NCBI RefSeq assembly: GCF_034008315.1
Contig: NZ_CP125377.1
Coordinates: forward strand, 682,001-746,000
DNA from: Pseudomonas sp. P8_241
Lineage (GTDB): Bacteria; Pseudomonadota; Gammaproteobacteria; Pseudomonadales; Pseudomonadaceae
Direction of reading: 5' to 3'
Length of the DNA stretch: 64,000 nt
The translations under genes and the position numbers were made by a program. Shown in pieces: positions 35,130-45,859 of this stretch. Position 1 is the stretch's first letter. The number at the start of each line of letters is the position of its first letter. Below the pieces are notes generated by a model. That model was not told where the DNA came from and did no database searches. It saw only the letters and a list, made by a program, of their open reading frames with translations.

Positions 35130-36317
35130 ATGGCAACGGTAGACCGCTGGCTTCTGCCAGATGGCATCGAAGAAGTACTGCCACCGGAAGCGGCGCGCAT
35201 TGAAGTCGCGCGTCGTCAGGTGTTGGATCTGTTCCAGAGCTGGGGTTACGAGTTTGTCGTGACTCCCCATATCGAGTACCTGGAATCCCTGCTGACCGGC
35301 GCGGGTCAGGACCTGGATCTGCGGACCTTCAAGGTCATCGATCCGCAATCGGGCCGGCAAATGGGTTTCCGTGCCGACATCACGCCGCAAGTGGCGCGCA
35401 TCGACGCGCACACCCTGCGTCGCGAAGGTCCAAGCCGCCTGTGTTATGCCGGCAGCGTGCTGCACGCGCAGCCTCGCGCATTGTCGTCCTCGCGCAGCCC
35501 GATTCAACTGGGTGCCGAGTTGTACGGCGACGCCAGTCCGAGCAGCGACGTGGAAGTCATCAGCCTGATGCTGGCCATGCTGCAACTGGCCGATGTGCCG
35601 GATGTGCACATGGATCTCGGTCATGTTGGCATCTACCGTGGCCTGGCTCGCGCCGCCGGTTTGTCCGGTGAAGTCGAGCAGCAGTTGTTCGATGCGCTGC
35701 AACGTAAGGCCATCGACGAGGTCATTATCTTGACCGAAGGCTTGCCTGCCGATCTTTCCGATATGCTGCGAGCCCTGGTCGACCTGTGTGGCGGCCGCGA
35801 AGTATTGAGCGCTGCCCGTGAGCGTCTAGCCAAGGCCCCAGCCCCGGTTCTGGCGGCGCTGGACGATCTGCTGGCGATTGCCGAGCGTTTGTCCGTGCGT
35901 TTCCCGCAATTGCCGCTGTACTTCGACCTGGGCGAGTTGCGCGGCTATCACTACCACACCGGCGTCGTGTTCGCGGTGTTTGTACCGGGTGTTGGCCAGT
36001 CCATTGCCCAGGGCGGTCGTTACGACGATATCGGCGCCGACTTCGGTCGCGCTCGTCCGGCTACCGGCTTCTCCACCGATTTGAAAACCCTGGTGACCCT
36101 GGGGCGTGCTGAGATCGAGCTACCGTCTGGCGGTATCTGGATGCCTGACAGTACGGATGCGGCACTCTGGCAGCAGGTTTGCCAGTTGCGCAGTGAGGGT
36201 CAGCGTGTCGTTCAGGCATTGCCTGGGCAACCATTGGCCGCCGCCCGTGAAGCGGACTGCGACCGGCAATTGATCCAGCAGAACGGGCTTTGGCAAGTAT
36301 CGCCACTGGCTTCTTGA
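35130..36317 (+). CDS. hisZ: ATP phosphoribosyltransferase regulatory subunit HisZ
   Basis: A 395-residue paralogue of the histidyl-tRNA synthetase catalytic core, lacking the anticodon-binding domain, that activates the short form of HisG in histidine synthesis. Class II synthetase motifs are still visible: [18 protein letters not shown] near 42, [14 protein letters not shown] near 78 and [21 protein letters not shown] near 292. The purA gene follows after 54 bases. This is a hisZ-purA pair as in other pseudomonads. Confidence 0.94.
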   Translation: MATVDRWLLPDGIEEVLPPEAARIEVARRQVLDLFQSWGYEFVVTPHIEYLESLLTGAGQDLDLRTFKVIDPQSGRQMGFRADITPQVARIDAHTLRREGPSRLCYAGSVLHAQPRALSSSRSPIQLGAELYGDASPSSDVEVISLMLAMLQLADVPDVHMDLGHVGIYRGLARAAGLSGEVEQQLFDALQRKAIDEVIILTEGLPADLSDMLRALVDLCGGREVLSAARERLAKAPAPVLAALDDLLAIAERLSVRFPQLPLYFDLGELRGYHYHTGVVFAVFVPGVGQSIAQGGRYDDIGADFGRARPATGFSTDLKTLVTLGRAEIELPSGGIWMPDSTDAALWQQVCQLRSEGQRVVQALPGQPLAAAREADCDRQLIQQNGLWQVSPLAS

Positions 36318-37661
<1,344 letters not shown>

Positions 37662-37680
37662 TAAGCTGTTGATGTAAAAA

Positions 37681-37708
37681 ACAAAGGCCCCTTGATAGGG
37701 GCCTTTGT
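37681..37708 (+). terminator. Intrinsic terminator after purA
   Basis: Perfect 11-bp stem (ACAAAGGCCCC / GGGGCCTTTGT) with loop TTGATA, followed by CGTTT, 19 bases after the stop. Confidence 0.85.
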
Positions 37709-37811
37709 CGTTTATGTCTGCTGGACGGCATGACCTTTGCTATCAGCTTTGCTTAAAACGTCACTTTTGGCGTGCCATCAATTTAATGGCGCTTTTGCAG
37801 AGGGATATCAA

Positions 37812-39746
37812 GTGTCGGCTGTTCTCTCATTGTTACAGAGCCGTTTGTTGCGGCCCGTGTTCGTTACTCTTGGTATCGCCCTTTTGGTGCAGGTGCTGGT
37901 CGCTGTTGCGCTGACCCGGAGCACGGTGACGGCGCTTGAAGCTGATCTGGGCACGCGCCTGGGTGCGGACAGCCAAAAACTCTCTGGTGAGCTTGAGCAG
38001 GCGGGGCGCGAAGTCACGTCGAGCCTCGACAGCCTCTCCACCAGTACGCGTCAGCGACTGACGGCTGGTTTGTCCTCTCGGCTGAAGGATGAGCAGGCGC
38101 AGTTGCGCTCAACGCTGGAAAAGGACCTGAAGGATTCCGCCAACGACATGGCGCAGCTTCTGGCCTCGGTTGCACCGCGCGCCATGTGGGACAACGACGT
38201 CCCGACTCTGTCCGAATTCGCCCGTCGCGCCCAGCGCAACCCCAACGTGCTGTTCGTGGTCTACGACGACGCCACCGGCCAGCATCTGACTCGCTATCTC
38301 AATCGGGAAAACCCGATCAACAAAGCCCTTTTGGAGAAGGGTCGGGGTGAGCGTGCGCTGGACAAGGTGCTGGATGCGGCGAAGCACGATCCGTCGGTCT
38401 TCTATATCGAAGCCTCGATCAACCCCAATGGCGTGGAAATCGGCAAGGTCTTGATGGGTGTATCGACGGCCTCGGTGGAAACCGATCTGGCGGCTCTGGA
38501 CAAGCGTTTCTCCGCATTGATCGCCAGCAGCGACCAGCTCGTGGGCGACAGCTTGAAGGGCGCGGCGGCGGACAGTGCGGCGGTCATGGGTGCGCGTCTG
38601 CAGTCGGCTCAGGCCATGGCATCTGAAATGAAGGCCAACACCACCAGTACGGTGCAGGAGGCAGCGGCCACCTTGCGTTGGCGCATTGGTTTGAGTCTGG
38701 CGGTGGTCGGCTGTGGCGTGTTGTTGTTGCTGGCGGTAGTGCTCGGTCGTCGAGTGGTCAATCGTCTGAAAATGCTGATTGTGGCCATGGATGATCTGGC
38801 GGCGGGTGAGGGTGATCTGACCAAGCGCGTACAGATCAACAGCAAAGACGAAATCGGCGACATGGCTTCGGCGGTCAATCGCTTTGTGGATAAGTTGCAG
38901 CCAATCGTGCGCGAGGCGGGTGATGTGGCTCAGCGTACCGGTGTAGAAATTGGTGCCATGACCTTGCGCAATGCCGGTGCCGATGCGGCGGCAGGCATGC
39001 AGCGTGATGAGGTTGCTGCAAGTCTGCGGGCTCTGTCGCAAATGGCTGACGAAGCCCAGTCCGAAAGTCATGCGATGCAGGCTGCGTTGAAGCAGGTTGT
39101 CGAAATTCGACAGGCCACCGATGAAAACACCCGGACTTCGGAGAAAGTCGGCAACCTGATCGGGGAGTTGGCCGGTCAGGTCAATACCGGAGCGCAAGTC
39201 ATCGAGCGCCTGGCACAGCAGAGTGAACAGATTGAGGTGGTACTGACGGTGATACACGGTATTGCCGAACAGACCAATCTGTTGGCGCTGAACGCTGCGA
39301 TCGAAGCGGCGCGTGCCGGTGAGACGGGGCGCGGATTCGCCGTGGTGGCGGATGAGGTGCGGGCGTTGGCGAGCAAGACGCAAAGCTCCACCGGCGACAT
39401 TCAGGCGCACATCGTGGCGTTGCAGCAGGGGGCACGGGAGGCGGTGGCAGCGATTGGTCAGGCTGGGCGCCAGGCCAGTGAAGGATTGCTGGTATTGCGT
39501 GACAGTGCGCGGTTGCAGCAATCGGTACAGGCGTCGGTCGAGCAGGTGCATGCGGCGATTGGTCTGGCGACCCAGGCCGCCGAGCATCAGGCGAAAGGGG
39601 CGCAAGCTGTGCGCGGTCGGGTCGAGACCATTCATGCGCAGGCCGAGAAAGCCGCCCAGGCGGTGGTGGAAACCACGGTCAGCGGCAAGGTGCTGGATGG
39701 GTTGGCGGCGCAGCTGAAGGCTAGTCTGGGGCAGTTCAGGGCGTAA
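37812..39746 (+). CDS. Methyl-accepting chemotaxis protein
   Basis: From a GTG at 37812 this is a 644-residue chemoreceptor: TM1 about residues 14-34, a periplasmic domain of about 250 residues (with [20 protein letters not shown] near 145), TM2 about 289-310, a HAMP domain ([20 protein letters not shown] near 318) and a cytoplasmic helical domain with the canonical tip [20 protein letters not shown] near 484. AGAGGGA lies seven bases before the GTG; an in-frame ATG 75 bases earlier would add a poorly matching extension before the membrane anchor. The ligand cannot be read from sequence. Only a weak sigma-28-like site (TAAAACGT ... GCCATCAA) is visible upstream. Confidence 0.9.
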   Translation: MSAVLSLLQSRLLRPVFVTLGIALLVQVLVAVALTRSTVTALEADLGTRLGADSQKLSGELEQAGREVTSSLDSLSTSTRQRLTAGLSSRLKDEQAQLRSTLEKDLKDSANDMAQLLASVAPRAMWDNDVPTLSEFARRAQRNPNVLFVVYDDATGQHLTRYLNRENPINKALLEKGRGERALDKVLDAAKHDPSVFYIEASINPNGVEIGKVLMGVSTASVETDLAALDKRFSALIASSDQLVGDSLKGAAADSAAVMGARLQSAQAMASEMKANTTSTVQEAAATLRWRIGLSLAVVGCGVLLLLAVVLGRRVVNRLKMLIVAMDDLAAGEGDLTKRVQINSKDEIGDMASAVNRFVDKLQPIVREAGDVAQRTGVEIGAMTLRNAGADAAAGMQRDEVAASLRALSQMADEAQSESHAMQAALKQVVEIRQATDENTRTSEKVGNLIGELAGQVNTGAQVIERLAQQSEQIEVVLTVIHGIAEQTNLLALNAAIEAARAGETGRGFAVVADEVRALASKTQSSTGDIQAHIVALQQGAREAVAAIGQAGRQASEGLLVLRDSARLQQSVQASVEQVHAAIGLATQAAEHQAKGAQAVRGRVETIHAQAEKAAQAVVETTVSGKVLDGLAAQLKASLGQFRA

Positions 39747-39831
39747 AAGATCAAAAGATCGCAGCCTTCGGCAGCTCCTGCAGAGAAGCGTAAAGCCACC
39801 TGTAGGAGCTGCCGAAGGCTGCGATCTTTTG
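39747..39831. repeat. REP doublet (family A)
   Basis: Inverted pair based on GTAGGAGCTGCCGAAGGCTG with flanking GATCTTTTG/CAAAAGATC, directly after the chemoreceptor stop and before the convergent iron permease gene. Confidence 0.85.
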
Positions 39832-39835
39832 CTTG

Positions 39836-41392
39836 TCAGCGACTCAAATACATCCGAGTCGTCAGCAGATAGACCGGCAACCCCGACACCACAATCAACA
39901 ACGCCGCATAAGGCGCCGCCGCCGCAAATTCCACATTCGCGGTATGCGCCCACACTTCCGTTGCCAGCGTATTCAGCCCTGTCGGACTCAGCAGCAAAGT
40001 CGCCGTCAGCTCCTTCATTGCATCCAGAAACACCAATGCAAACGCCGCGCCCAGTGCCGGGAAGATAATCGGCAGCGTAACCCGGCAAAACGCGCTGAAC
40101 GACGAAGCGCCCAGCGTGCGTGCCGCTTCTTCCAGTTGCGGAGCGGCCTTGGTCAGGGCGGTGCGAATTGGCGCCTGCGCCAGCGGCAGAAATAGCAGTG
40201 CATAAGCGATCAGCAGCAGCGTCGATGTCTGGTAAAGCGCCGGTACATAGTGCAGGGCGAAATACACCAGCGTCAGTGCAATCACCAGTCCGGGCAGCGC
40301 ATGCAGCAGATAGGGCAGGCGCTCGGCCCAGATCGCCAATTGGCCTTTGTAGCGAACCACCAGCAGGCCCACCGGTACCGCCAATACCAGGCAGAGCGCA
40401 GCGCCGCCAAGAGACAGTGCAAGGGATGAAAGCAGTGCTTCACCGATTGCAGCTACCGGAAATGCCGCAGACGAACCCACAGCCAGCCAGTACGCCAGCA
40501 TGCCGAGGGGAATCCCGCTTCCGATAATCGCCAACAAAAGGCAGTAAAGCTGTCCGGCCAAAGCCCATCGTCCAAGGCGAACTTGCTCTGCCTGTCGCGC
40601 CGCGCCCTGCCCCGTACGCACGTGTCGACCCTTGCCGCGAACGCGCAGCTCCAGCCATAGCAGTATCAGGCACAGCGCCAGCAGTACCGCTGATAGCATG
40701 GCGGCGTTGGCGTTGCTGAATTCCAGCTCGAACTGTTGATAGATCGCTGTGGTGAAGGTTTTCAGGCCAATGATCGACAGCGCGCCGAACTCCACCAGCA
40801 TGTGCAAAGCGATCAGCAATGACCCGGCGAGCAGCGAAGGCCAGAGCAGGGGCAGGGTGACCTTGAAGAACACGCCCCAACGATTCTGTCCCAGCGTGCG
40901 CGCGGATTCTTCCAGGGACGGGTCAAGGTTACGCAGCGTTGCAGCCACGGGCAGGAATATCAGCGGGTATTTGGAGAGGCTCATCACCAGGATGGCCCCG
41001 CCAAGTCCCTCAAAATGAGCGCTTAGCGAAACCCAGGTGAAGCTGCTGACAAAAGCCGGCACGGCGAACGGCAGGCAGAGGATCACGCCCCACAATCGTC
41101 GGCCCGGCAAATTGCTACGCTCCAGCAGCCAGGCCAGCGACAAACCGATTACGCCGCAAGCGAGCGTGACGCCGATCATCAGTGCGAGTGTGTTGCGCAG
41201 CAGGCCGAATACATAAGGTCGCCACAGCAAGTGCAGCGCTTGTGCCCAGCCCGCCTGCCAGGCTTTCAGGCCGACATAGAGCAGGGGCAGCAGGCTGAGC
41301 ACGACAAGTAGCAGTACGGGCAGTATCAGCCAGATGGACGGCCGTTTACGCCTTGGCACGTACGCGTGATGCCCGGACAGTGAGGTGCCCAT
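39836..41392 (-). CDS. Iron(III) ABC transporter permease (FbpB-like)
   Basis: A 518-residue double-length permease with about 12 membrane segments and two binding-protein-dependent transport modules; the EAA loops are visible as ESARTLGQNRWGVFFKVTLPLLWPS near residue 165 and EAARTLGASSFSAFCRVTLPIIFP near 430. The start overlaps the stop of the substrate-binding gene by one base, so the two are translated together. It is of the FbpB/SfuB family that moves ferric iron across the inner membrane. The ATP-binding gene is not adjacent and must be encoded elsewhere. Confidence 0.9.
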   Translation of the reverse strand: MGTSLSGHHAYVPRRKRPSIWLILPVLLLVVLSLLPLLYVGLKAWQAGWAQALHLLWRPYVFGLLRNTLALMIGVTLACGVIGLSLAWLLERSNLPGRRLWGVILCLPFAVPAFVSSFTWVSLSAHFEGLGGAILVMSLSKYPLIFLPVAATLRNLDPSLEESARTLGQNRWGVFFKVTLPLLWPSLLAGSLLIALHMLVEFGALSIIGLKTFTTAIYQQFELEFSNANAAMLSAVLLALCLILLWLELRVRGKGRHVRTGQGAARQAEQVRLGRWALAGQLYCLLLAIIGSGIPLGMLAYWLAVGSSAAFPVAAIGEALLSSLALSLGGAALCLVLAVPVGLLVVRYKGQLAIWAERLPYLLHALPGLVIALTLVYFALHYVPALYQTSTLLLIAYALLFLPLAQAPIRTALTKAAPQLEEAARTLGASSFSAFCRVTLPIIFPALGAAFALVFLDAMKELTATLLLSPTGLNTLATEVWAHTANVEFAAAAPYAALLIVVSGLPVYLLTTRMYLSR

Positions 41393-42402
41393 CAGTTCAG
41401 GCCAACGTCACGTTCCAGATCGAGTGCTTCTTCAGCGTTGCCGAGGTCGGCGGGCGTGACTTTGGGGGCTTGCAGTTCGCTGAACGGCTTGAGCCCGCGA
41501 TCCGACTCCATACCCTTGTGCAGTGGGTATTCGGCGGTGGTCTGGGTGATCACACGCTGACCTTCTTCGCTGGCCATGTAGGCGAGCAATTGCTGGGCTT
41601 CTTGTGGATGTTTGCTGGATTTCAGGACCGCAGCGCTGGACACGGTGATCAGCCCGCCGACGTCGCCGCCGGTGAAGTAATGCAGCTTCGAGTCGAGCTG
41701 GCCTTTTTCCCGTTGCAAGGCGAACCAGTAGTAGTTGTTCACCAGTACGGTGGCCACTTCTCCATTTTCCACGGCTTTGAGCGCGACCATGTTGTTGCTG
41801 TAAGTCTTGCCGAAAGCGCGCAAGCCGGTCAGCCATTCTTCGGCTGCATCCATGCCGTGGACCTTGATGATCGCTACGGCTTGTTCCTGGAAGGCGCCGC
41901 TGGTGGGCACAAAGCCGACCTTGCCTTGCCATTTTGGATCGGAGAACTCCATCACCGATGTCGGCAGGTCTTTTTCCTCGATCAGTTTGGGGTTGAATGC
42001 GACGACCCGCACCCGGGCGGTGACGCCAATCCAGGTGCCGTTGTTGGCTACGTATTCCTTGGGCAGAACAGCCAGGGTGGACTCGTCAGTCTTGGCTAGC
42101 AGGCCTTGCTCGCCGAGTTTGTTCAGTGGTGGCGATTCTTCGGTGTAGATCACGTCGGCGGGGGAGCGGTCGCCTTCTTCTACGACCTGGCTGGCGAGCT
42201 GATTACTGCTGCCTTTGCGTACATTGACGTGAATGCCGGTCTTGGCTTCGAAGGCTTTGGCGACCGCGTCGCCGACTTCTTTGTGCTGGCCGTTGTAGAG
42301 CGTCAGGGAGACCGGGTCGGCGGCTTGGGTGAGGGGAGTGGCGAGTGCCAGGCCGAGGAGGGTGGTGATCAGGCCGCGGCGCAGGGTATTTCGAAACATC
42401 AT
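41392..42402 (-). CDS. Iron(III) ABC transporter substrate-binding protein (FbpA-like)
   Basis: A 336-residue periplasmic protein. The signal peptide is about residues 1-27 (cut after TQAAD), and the mature part resembles the FbpA/FutA group of ferric-binding proteins: VSLTLYNGQHKEVG near 30, DVIYTEESPPLNKL near 83 and the paired tyrosines of the iron site in VLVNNYYWFALQ near 218. Start ATG pairs at 42402/42399 with AGGAA eight bases upstream. It is the first gene of the iron operon, behind a Fur-like site. Confidence 0.92.
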   Translation of the reverse strand: MMFRNTLRRGLITTLLGLALATPLTQAADPVSLTLYNGQHKEVGDAVAKAFEAKTGIHVNVRKGSSNQLASQVVEEGDRSPADVIYTEESPPLNKLGEQGLLAKTDESTLAVLPKEYVANNGTWIGVTARVRVVAFNPKLIEEKDLPTSVMEFSDPKWQGKVGFVPTSGAFQEQAVAIIKVHGMDAAEEWLTGLRAFGKTYSNNMVALKAVENGEVATVLVNNYYWFALQREKGQLDSKLHYFTGGDVGGLITVSSAAVLKSSKHPQEAQQLLAYMASEEGQRVITQTTAEYPLHKGMESDRGLKPFSELQAPKVTPADLGNAEEALDLERDVGLN

Positions 42403-42439
42403 TCGCAGGGTTCCTCACTGTCACATTGCAAAAACTAGT

Positions 42440-42458
42440 AACAATGATAAACGATATT
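42440..42458 (-). promoter_or_regulatory. Putative Fur box upstream of the iron operon
   Basis: AACAATGATAAACGATATT matches the 19-base Fur consensus at 13 positions, including an unbroken AATGATAA block. It lies 38-56 bases upstream of the FbpA-like start. Confidence 0.6.
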
Positions 42459-42496
42459 GTTTCTCACATGCGCATTGCAAGGCGAGGCGGGCTCAT

Positions 42497-42584
42497 TGTA
42501 GGAGCTGCCGAAGGCTGCGATCTTTTTATTTTGATTTTAAAAGTCAAAAGATCGCAGCCTCGTTTCACTCGGCAGCTCCTACAG
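42497..42584. repeat. REP doublet (family A)
   Basis: Inverted pair of the GTAGGAGCTGCCGAAGGCTG element with AAAAGATCGCAGCC on the other arm, between the iron operon promoter and the tRNA genes. Confidence 0.85.
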
Positions 42585-42608
42585 GTCTAGCAGGGGGGCC
42601 AGAAACGC

Positions 42609-42632
42609 AAAAACCCGCTTTCGCGGGTTTTT
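42609..42632 (-). terminator. Terminator of tRNA-Leu copy 1
   Basis: AAAAACCCGC / GCGGGTTTTT with loop TTTC, 34 bases beyond the tRNA 3' end on the minus strand. Confidence 0.85.
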
Positions 42633-42665
42633 GTGAAATCCAGGGTCGTAACCTTGGATTTGAAT

Positions 42666-42752
42666 TGGTGCCCAGAAGAAGACTCGAACTTCCACGACCT
42701 TGCGGTCACCAGCACCTGAAGCTGGCGTGTCTACCAATTTCACCATCTGGGC
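42666..42752 (-). tRNA. tRNA-Leu (anticodon CAG), copy 1
   Basis: An 87-base gene including an encoded CCA end. The acceptor stem GCCCAG pairs with CTGGGC, the D loop carries GGTGAAATTGGTAGACACGC, the anticodon loop is TTCAGGT (anticodon CAG, reading CUG) inside a CCAGC/GCTGG stem, and a long variable arm marks a class II tRNA. The T arm contains GTTCGAGTC. It sits in a unit with its own promoter and terminator and is nearly identical to copy 2. Confidence 0.97.
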
Positions 42753-42787
42753 AATCATCTTCAGCGTTGCCGCTGTTGATGTGGCGC

Positions 42788-42816
42788 ACTATACGGAGCG
42801 TGTTTTGATCTGTAAA
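42788..42816 (-). promoter_or_regulatory. Promoter of tRNA-Leu copy 1
   Basis: On the minus strand TTTACA, 17 bases, TATAGT: a near-consensus sigma-70 promoter ending 36 bases before the tRNA 5' end. Confidence 0.85.
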
Positions 42817-42856
42817 CCCCTGATTTTAAAATTAATAAAACAAAGGTTCAGAATGC

Positions 42857-42881
42857 AAAAAACCCGCTTTCGCGGGTTTTT
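42857..42881 (-). terminator. Terminator of tRNA-Leu copy 2
   Basis: AAAAACCCGC / GCGGGTTTTT with loop TTTC, the same element as that of copy 1. Confidence 0.85.
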
Positions 42882-42920
42882 GTGTGAGCCTTGAAATTGA
42901 TCTAATCTCAAGCTCGAAAT

Positions 42921-43007
42921 TGGTGCCCAGAAGAAGACTCGAACTTCCACGACCTTGCGGTCACCAGCACCTGAAGCTGGCGTGTCTACCAATTTCACCA
43001 TCTGGGC
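42921..43007 (-). tRNA. tRNA-Leu (anticodon CAG), copy 2
   Basis: Second 87-base tRNA-Leu(CAG) gene with the encoded CCA end. The tRNA sequences appear identical in copy 1 and copy 2; the flanks differ by scattered substitutions. It precedes copy 1 in the direction of transcription, about 255 bases upstream, and has its own promoter and terminator. Confidence 0.97.
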
Positions 43008-43041
43008 AGTATCAACAACGTATCCGTCGTCGATGGCGCGC

Positions 43042-43070
43042 ACTATACGGAGGGTCCTTTTAACTGTAAA
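43042..43070 (-). promoter_or_regulatory. Promoter of tRNA-Leu copy 2
   Basis: TTTACA, 17 bases, TATAGT on the minus strand, 36 bases before the tRNA; the hexamers and spacing are identical to those of copy 1. Confidence 0.85.
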
Positions 43071-43231
43071 CCCCCGGGATCAAAAAAACCTGGAAAATTT
43101 CGCCAGCGGTCTTCAAACCAGCATTGCGGTGTCGATAATGGGCTTCAGAAGGGGCGTCTTAGCCTGAAATTTCCCGTTTCATTACGCCTATGCCAAACTA
43201 ACCCGTATATAGACAAGGTGAAAACTCTCTA

Positions 43232-45859
43232 ATGGCCGATTGGCAGTCCCTCGATCCCGAGGCCGCTCGTGAAGCGGAAAAATATGAAAACCCTATTCCT
43301 AGCCGCGAACTGATCCTTCAGCACCTTGCTGATCGGGGTTCGCCTGCTAACCGCGAGCAGCTGGTCGAAGAGTTTGGTCTGACCACAGAAGACCAGATCG
43401 AAGCCCTGCGCCGCCGTCTGCGCGCCATGGAGCGCGATGCTCAACTTATCTACACCCGTCGTGGCACTTATGCGCCGGTGGACAAGCTCGACCTGATCCT
43501 CGGTCGTATCAGCGGTCACCGTGACGGTTTCGGTTTCCTGGTGCCGGACGATGGCAGCGACGACCTGTTCATGAGCCCGGCGCAAATGCGCCTGGTATTC
43601 GACGGTGACCGTGCGCTGGCCCGCGTTTCCGGCCTGGACCGACGCGGTCGCCGCGAAGGCATGATCGTCGAAGTGGTGTCCCGCGCTCACGAAACCATCG
43701 TCGGCCGTTACTTCGAAGAGGGCGGCATCGGTTTTGTCGTTGCCGACAATCCGAAGATCCAGCAGGAAGTGCTGGTGACGCCGGGTCGTAACGCCAACGC
43801 GCAGATCGGTCAGTTCGTCGAGGTGAAGATCACCCACTGGCCGACGCCACGCTTCCAGCCGCAAGGCGACGTGGTTGAAGTCGTGGGTAACTACATGGCG
43901 CCGGGCATGGAAATCGATGTCGCCCTGCGTACCTATGACATTCCTCACGTCTGGCCTGATGCCGTGCTCAAAGAGGCTGCCAAGCTCAAGCCGGAAGTCG
44001 AAGAGAAAGACAAAGAGAAGCGCATCGACTTGCGCCATCTGCCGTTCGTCACCATTGACGGCGAAGATGCTCGCGACTTCGATGACGCGGTCTATTGCGA
44101 AGCCCGTCCGGGCAAGCTGCGCCTGTTCTCCGGCGGCTGGAAGTTGTACGTGGCGATTGCCGACGTATCAAGCTATGTGAAGCTAGGTTCGGCACTCGAT
44201 GCCGAGGCCCAGGTTCGCGGCAACTCGGTGTACTTCCCCGAGCGCGTGATCCCGATGCTGCCTGAGCAGCTGTCCAACGGCCTGTGCTCGCTGAACCCGC
44301 AAGTTGACCGTCTGGCCATGGTTTGCGAGATGACCATCTCCAAATCCGGCGAAATGACTGACTACTGCTTCTATGAGGCGGTTATTCACTCCCATGCCCG
44401 TCTGACCTACAACAAGGTCAGCGCCATGCTGGAAACGCCGAAAGCCACCGAGGCGCGCAAGCTGCGTGGCGAGTACACCGACGTGGTGCCGCACCTCAAG
44501 CAGCTCTACTCGCTGTACAAGGTGTTGCTGGCCGCACGTCACGTGCGTGGTGCAATCGATTTCGAGACTCAGGAAACCCGGATCATCTTCGGTACCGAGC
44601 GCAAAATCGCCGAAATCCGCCCGACCGTGCGCAACGATGCCCACAAGCTGATCGAGGAATGCATGCTGGCGGCCAACGTGGCCACCGCCGAATTCCTCAA
44701 AAAGCATGAAATTCCGGCGTTGTACCGCGTTCACGATGGTCCGCCACCTGAGCGTCTGGAAAAGCTGCGCGCCTTCCTCGGCGAACTCGGCCTGTCCCTG
44801 CATAAAGGCAAGGACGGCCCGTCGCCGAAGGATTACCAGGCACTGTTGGCCGGCATCAAGGATCGTCCGGATTTCCATCTGATCCAGACGGTTATGCTGC
44901 GTTCGTTGAGCCAGGCGGTGTACAGCGCCGACAACCAGGGCCACTTCGGCCTGAATTACGAGGCGTACACCCACTTCACTTCGCCGATCCGCCGCTACCC
45001 TGACTTGCTCACGCACCGGGCGATTCGCAGCGTGATCCACTCGAAGCAGAACACCCCGCACGTTCGCCGTGCCGGTGCGATGACCATTCCGAAGGCGCGC
45101 ATCTATCCGTACGACGAAGCGGCCCTGGAGCAGCTCGGCGAGCAGTGCTCGATGAGCGAGCGCCGTGCCGACGAGGCGACCCGCGACGTTGTGAACTGGC
45201 TCAAGTGCGAGTTCATGAAGGATCGTGTGGGCGAGTCGTTCCCGGGTGTGATCACGGCGGTAACCGGTTTTGGCTTGTTCGTCGAGTTGACCGATATCTA
45301 CGTCGAAGGCCTGGTGCACGTCACCGCGCTGCCGGGTGATTACTATCACTTCGACCCTGTGCACCACCGCCTCGCCGGTGAGCGTACCGGTCGCAGCTTC
45401 CGCCTTGGCGATACAGTTGAAGTGCGGGTCATGCGCGTCGATCTCGACGAGCGCAAAATCGACTTCGAGATGGCTGAAAACACCATCAACGCACCGATCG
45501 GTCGCAAGAAGCGTGGCGCCGAAACCGCGGCACCTGCTTCCAAGTCCGCCGCAGAACCGGCGCCGGCGAAAACCGGTCGTCGTCCTGTCAAGGAAAAGGC
45601 TGTCGAAGCCTATCGTCCAAGCGATGCAGCGGCGAAAAACGCCGAAGTGCGCAAAAGTCGTGAAATGAAACAGGCGTTGCTCGCCGGTGCGAAAAGCGGC
45701 GGTAAAGCGGCGTCTGGGGGAAAGACCAGTCGGTCGGCGGCTGACAACGCTGTCGGCGGCAAGCCAGCCAAACCGAGCAAGCATCGTAAAGGCCCGCCAA
45801 AAGCGGGCTCGGCCCCAGCCAAAAGCGGCGGGGCGCGTAAACCTAAGGCCAAGTCATGA
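43232..45859 (+). CDS. rnr: Ribonuclease R
   Basis: An 875-residue processive 3'-5' exoribonuclease that degrades structured RNA. An N-terminal helix-turn-helix region (about 20-85) is followed by cold-shock domains, the RNB catalytic domain (FVTIDGEDARDFDDAVYCE near 270, with the metal-binding Asp residues; HFTSPIRRYPDL near 580), the S1 domain (GVITAVTGFGLFVELTD near 672) and a Lys/Ala-rich basic tail of over 100 residues. It overlaps rlmB by ATGA. The gap 43071-43231 holds its promoter region; I see nothing else there. Confidence 0.97.
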   Translation: MADWQSLDPEAAREAEKYENPIPSRELILQHLADRGSPANREQLVEEFGLTTEDQIEALRRRLRAMERDAQLIYTRRGTYAPVDKLDLILGRISGHRDGFGFLVPDDGSDDLFMSPAQMRLVFDGDRALARVSGLDRRGRREGMIVEVVSRAHETIVGRYFEEGGIGFVVADNPKIQQEVLVTPGRNANAQIGQFVEVKITHWPTPRFQPQGDVVEVVGNYMAPGMEIDVALRTYDIPHVWPDAVLKEAAKLKPEVEEKDKEKRIDLRHLPFVTIDGEDARDFDDAVYCEARPGKLRLFSGGWKLYVAIADVSSYVKLGSALDAEAQVRGNSVYFPERVIPMLPEQLSNGLCSLNPQVDRLAMVCEMTISKSGEMTDYCFYEAVIHSHARLTYNKVSAMLETPKATEARKLRGEYTDVVPHLKQLYSLYKVLLAARHVRGAIDFETQETRIIFGTERKIAEIRPTVRNDAHKLIEECMLAANVATAEFLKKHEIPALYRVHDGPPPERLEKLRAFLGELGLSLHKGKDGPSPKDYQALLAGIKDRPDFHLIQTVMLRSLSQAVYSADNQGHFGLNYEAYTHFTSPIRRYPDLLTHRAIRSVIHSKQNTPHVRRAGAMTIPKARIYPYDEAALEQLGEQCSMSERRADEATRDVVNWLKCEFMKDRVGESFPGVITAVTGFGLFVELTDIYVEGLVHVTALPGDYYHFDPVHHRLAGERTGRSFRLGDTVEVRVMRVDLDERKIDFEMAENTINAPIGRKKRGAETAAPASKSAAEPAPAKTGRRPVKEKAVEAYRPSDAAAKNAEVRKSREMKQALLAGAKSGGKAASGGKTSRSAADNAVGGKPAKPSKHRKGPPKAGSAPAKSGGARKPKAKS

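Noticed and set aside
37737..37811. Upstream ATG start for the chemoreceptor at 37737
   Set aside because: The extra 25 residues are unlike receptor N-termini, and the GTG at 37812 has AGAGGGA and places the membrane anchor correctly.
42666..43007. The two tRNA-Leu genes as an attachment site bordering a genomic island
   Set aside because: Only about 170 bases separate the copies and no integrase or foreign gene is present; the arrangement is a simple tandem duplication of the unit.
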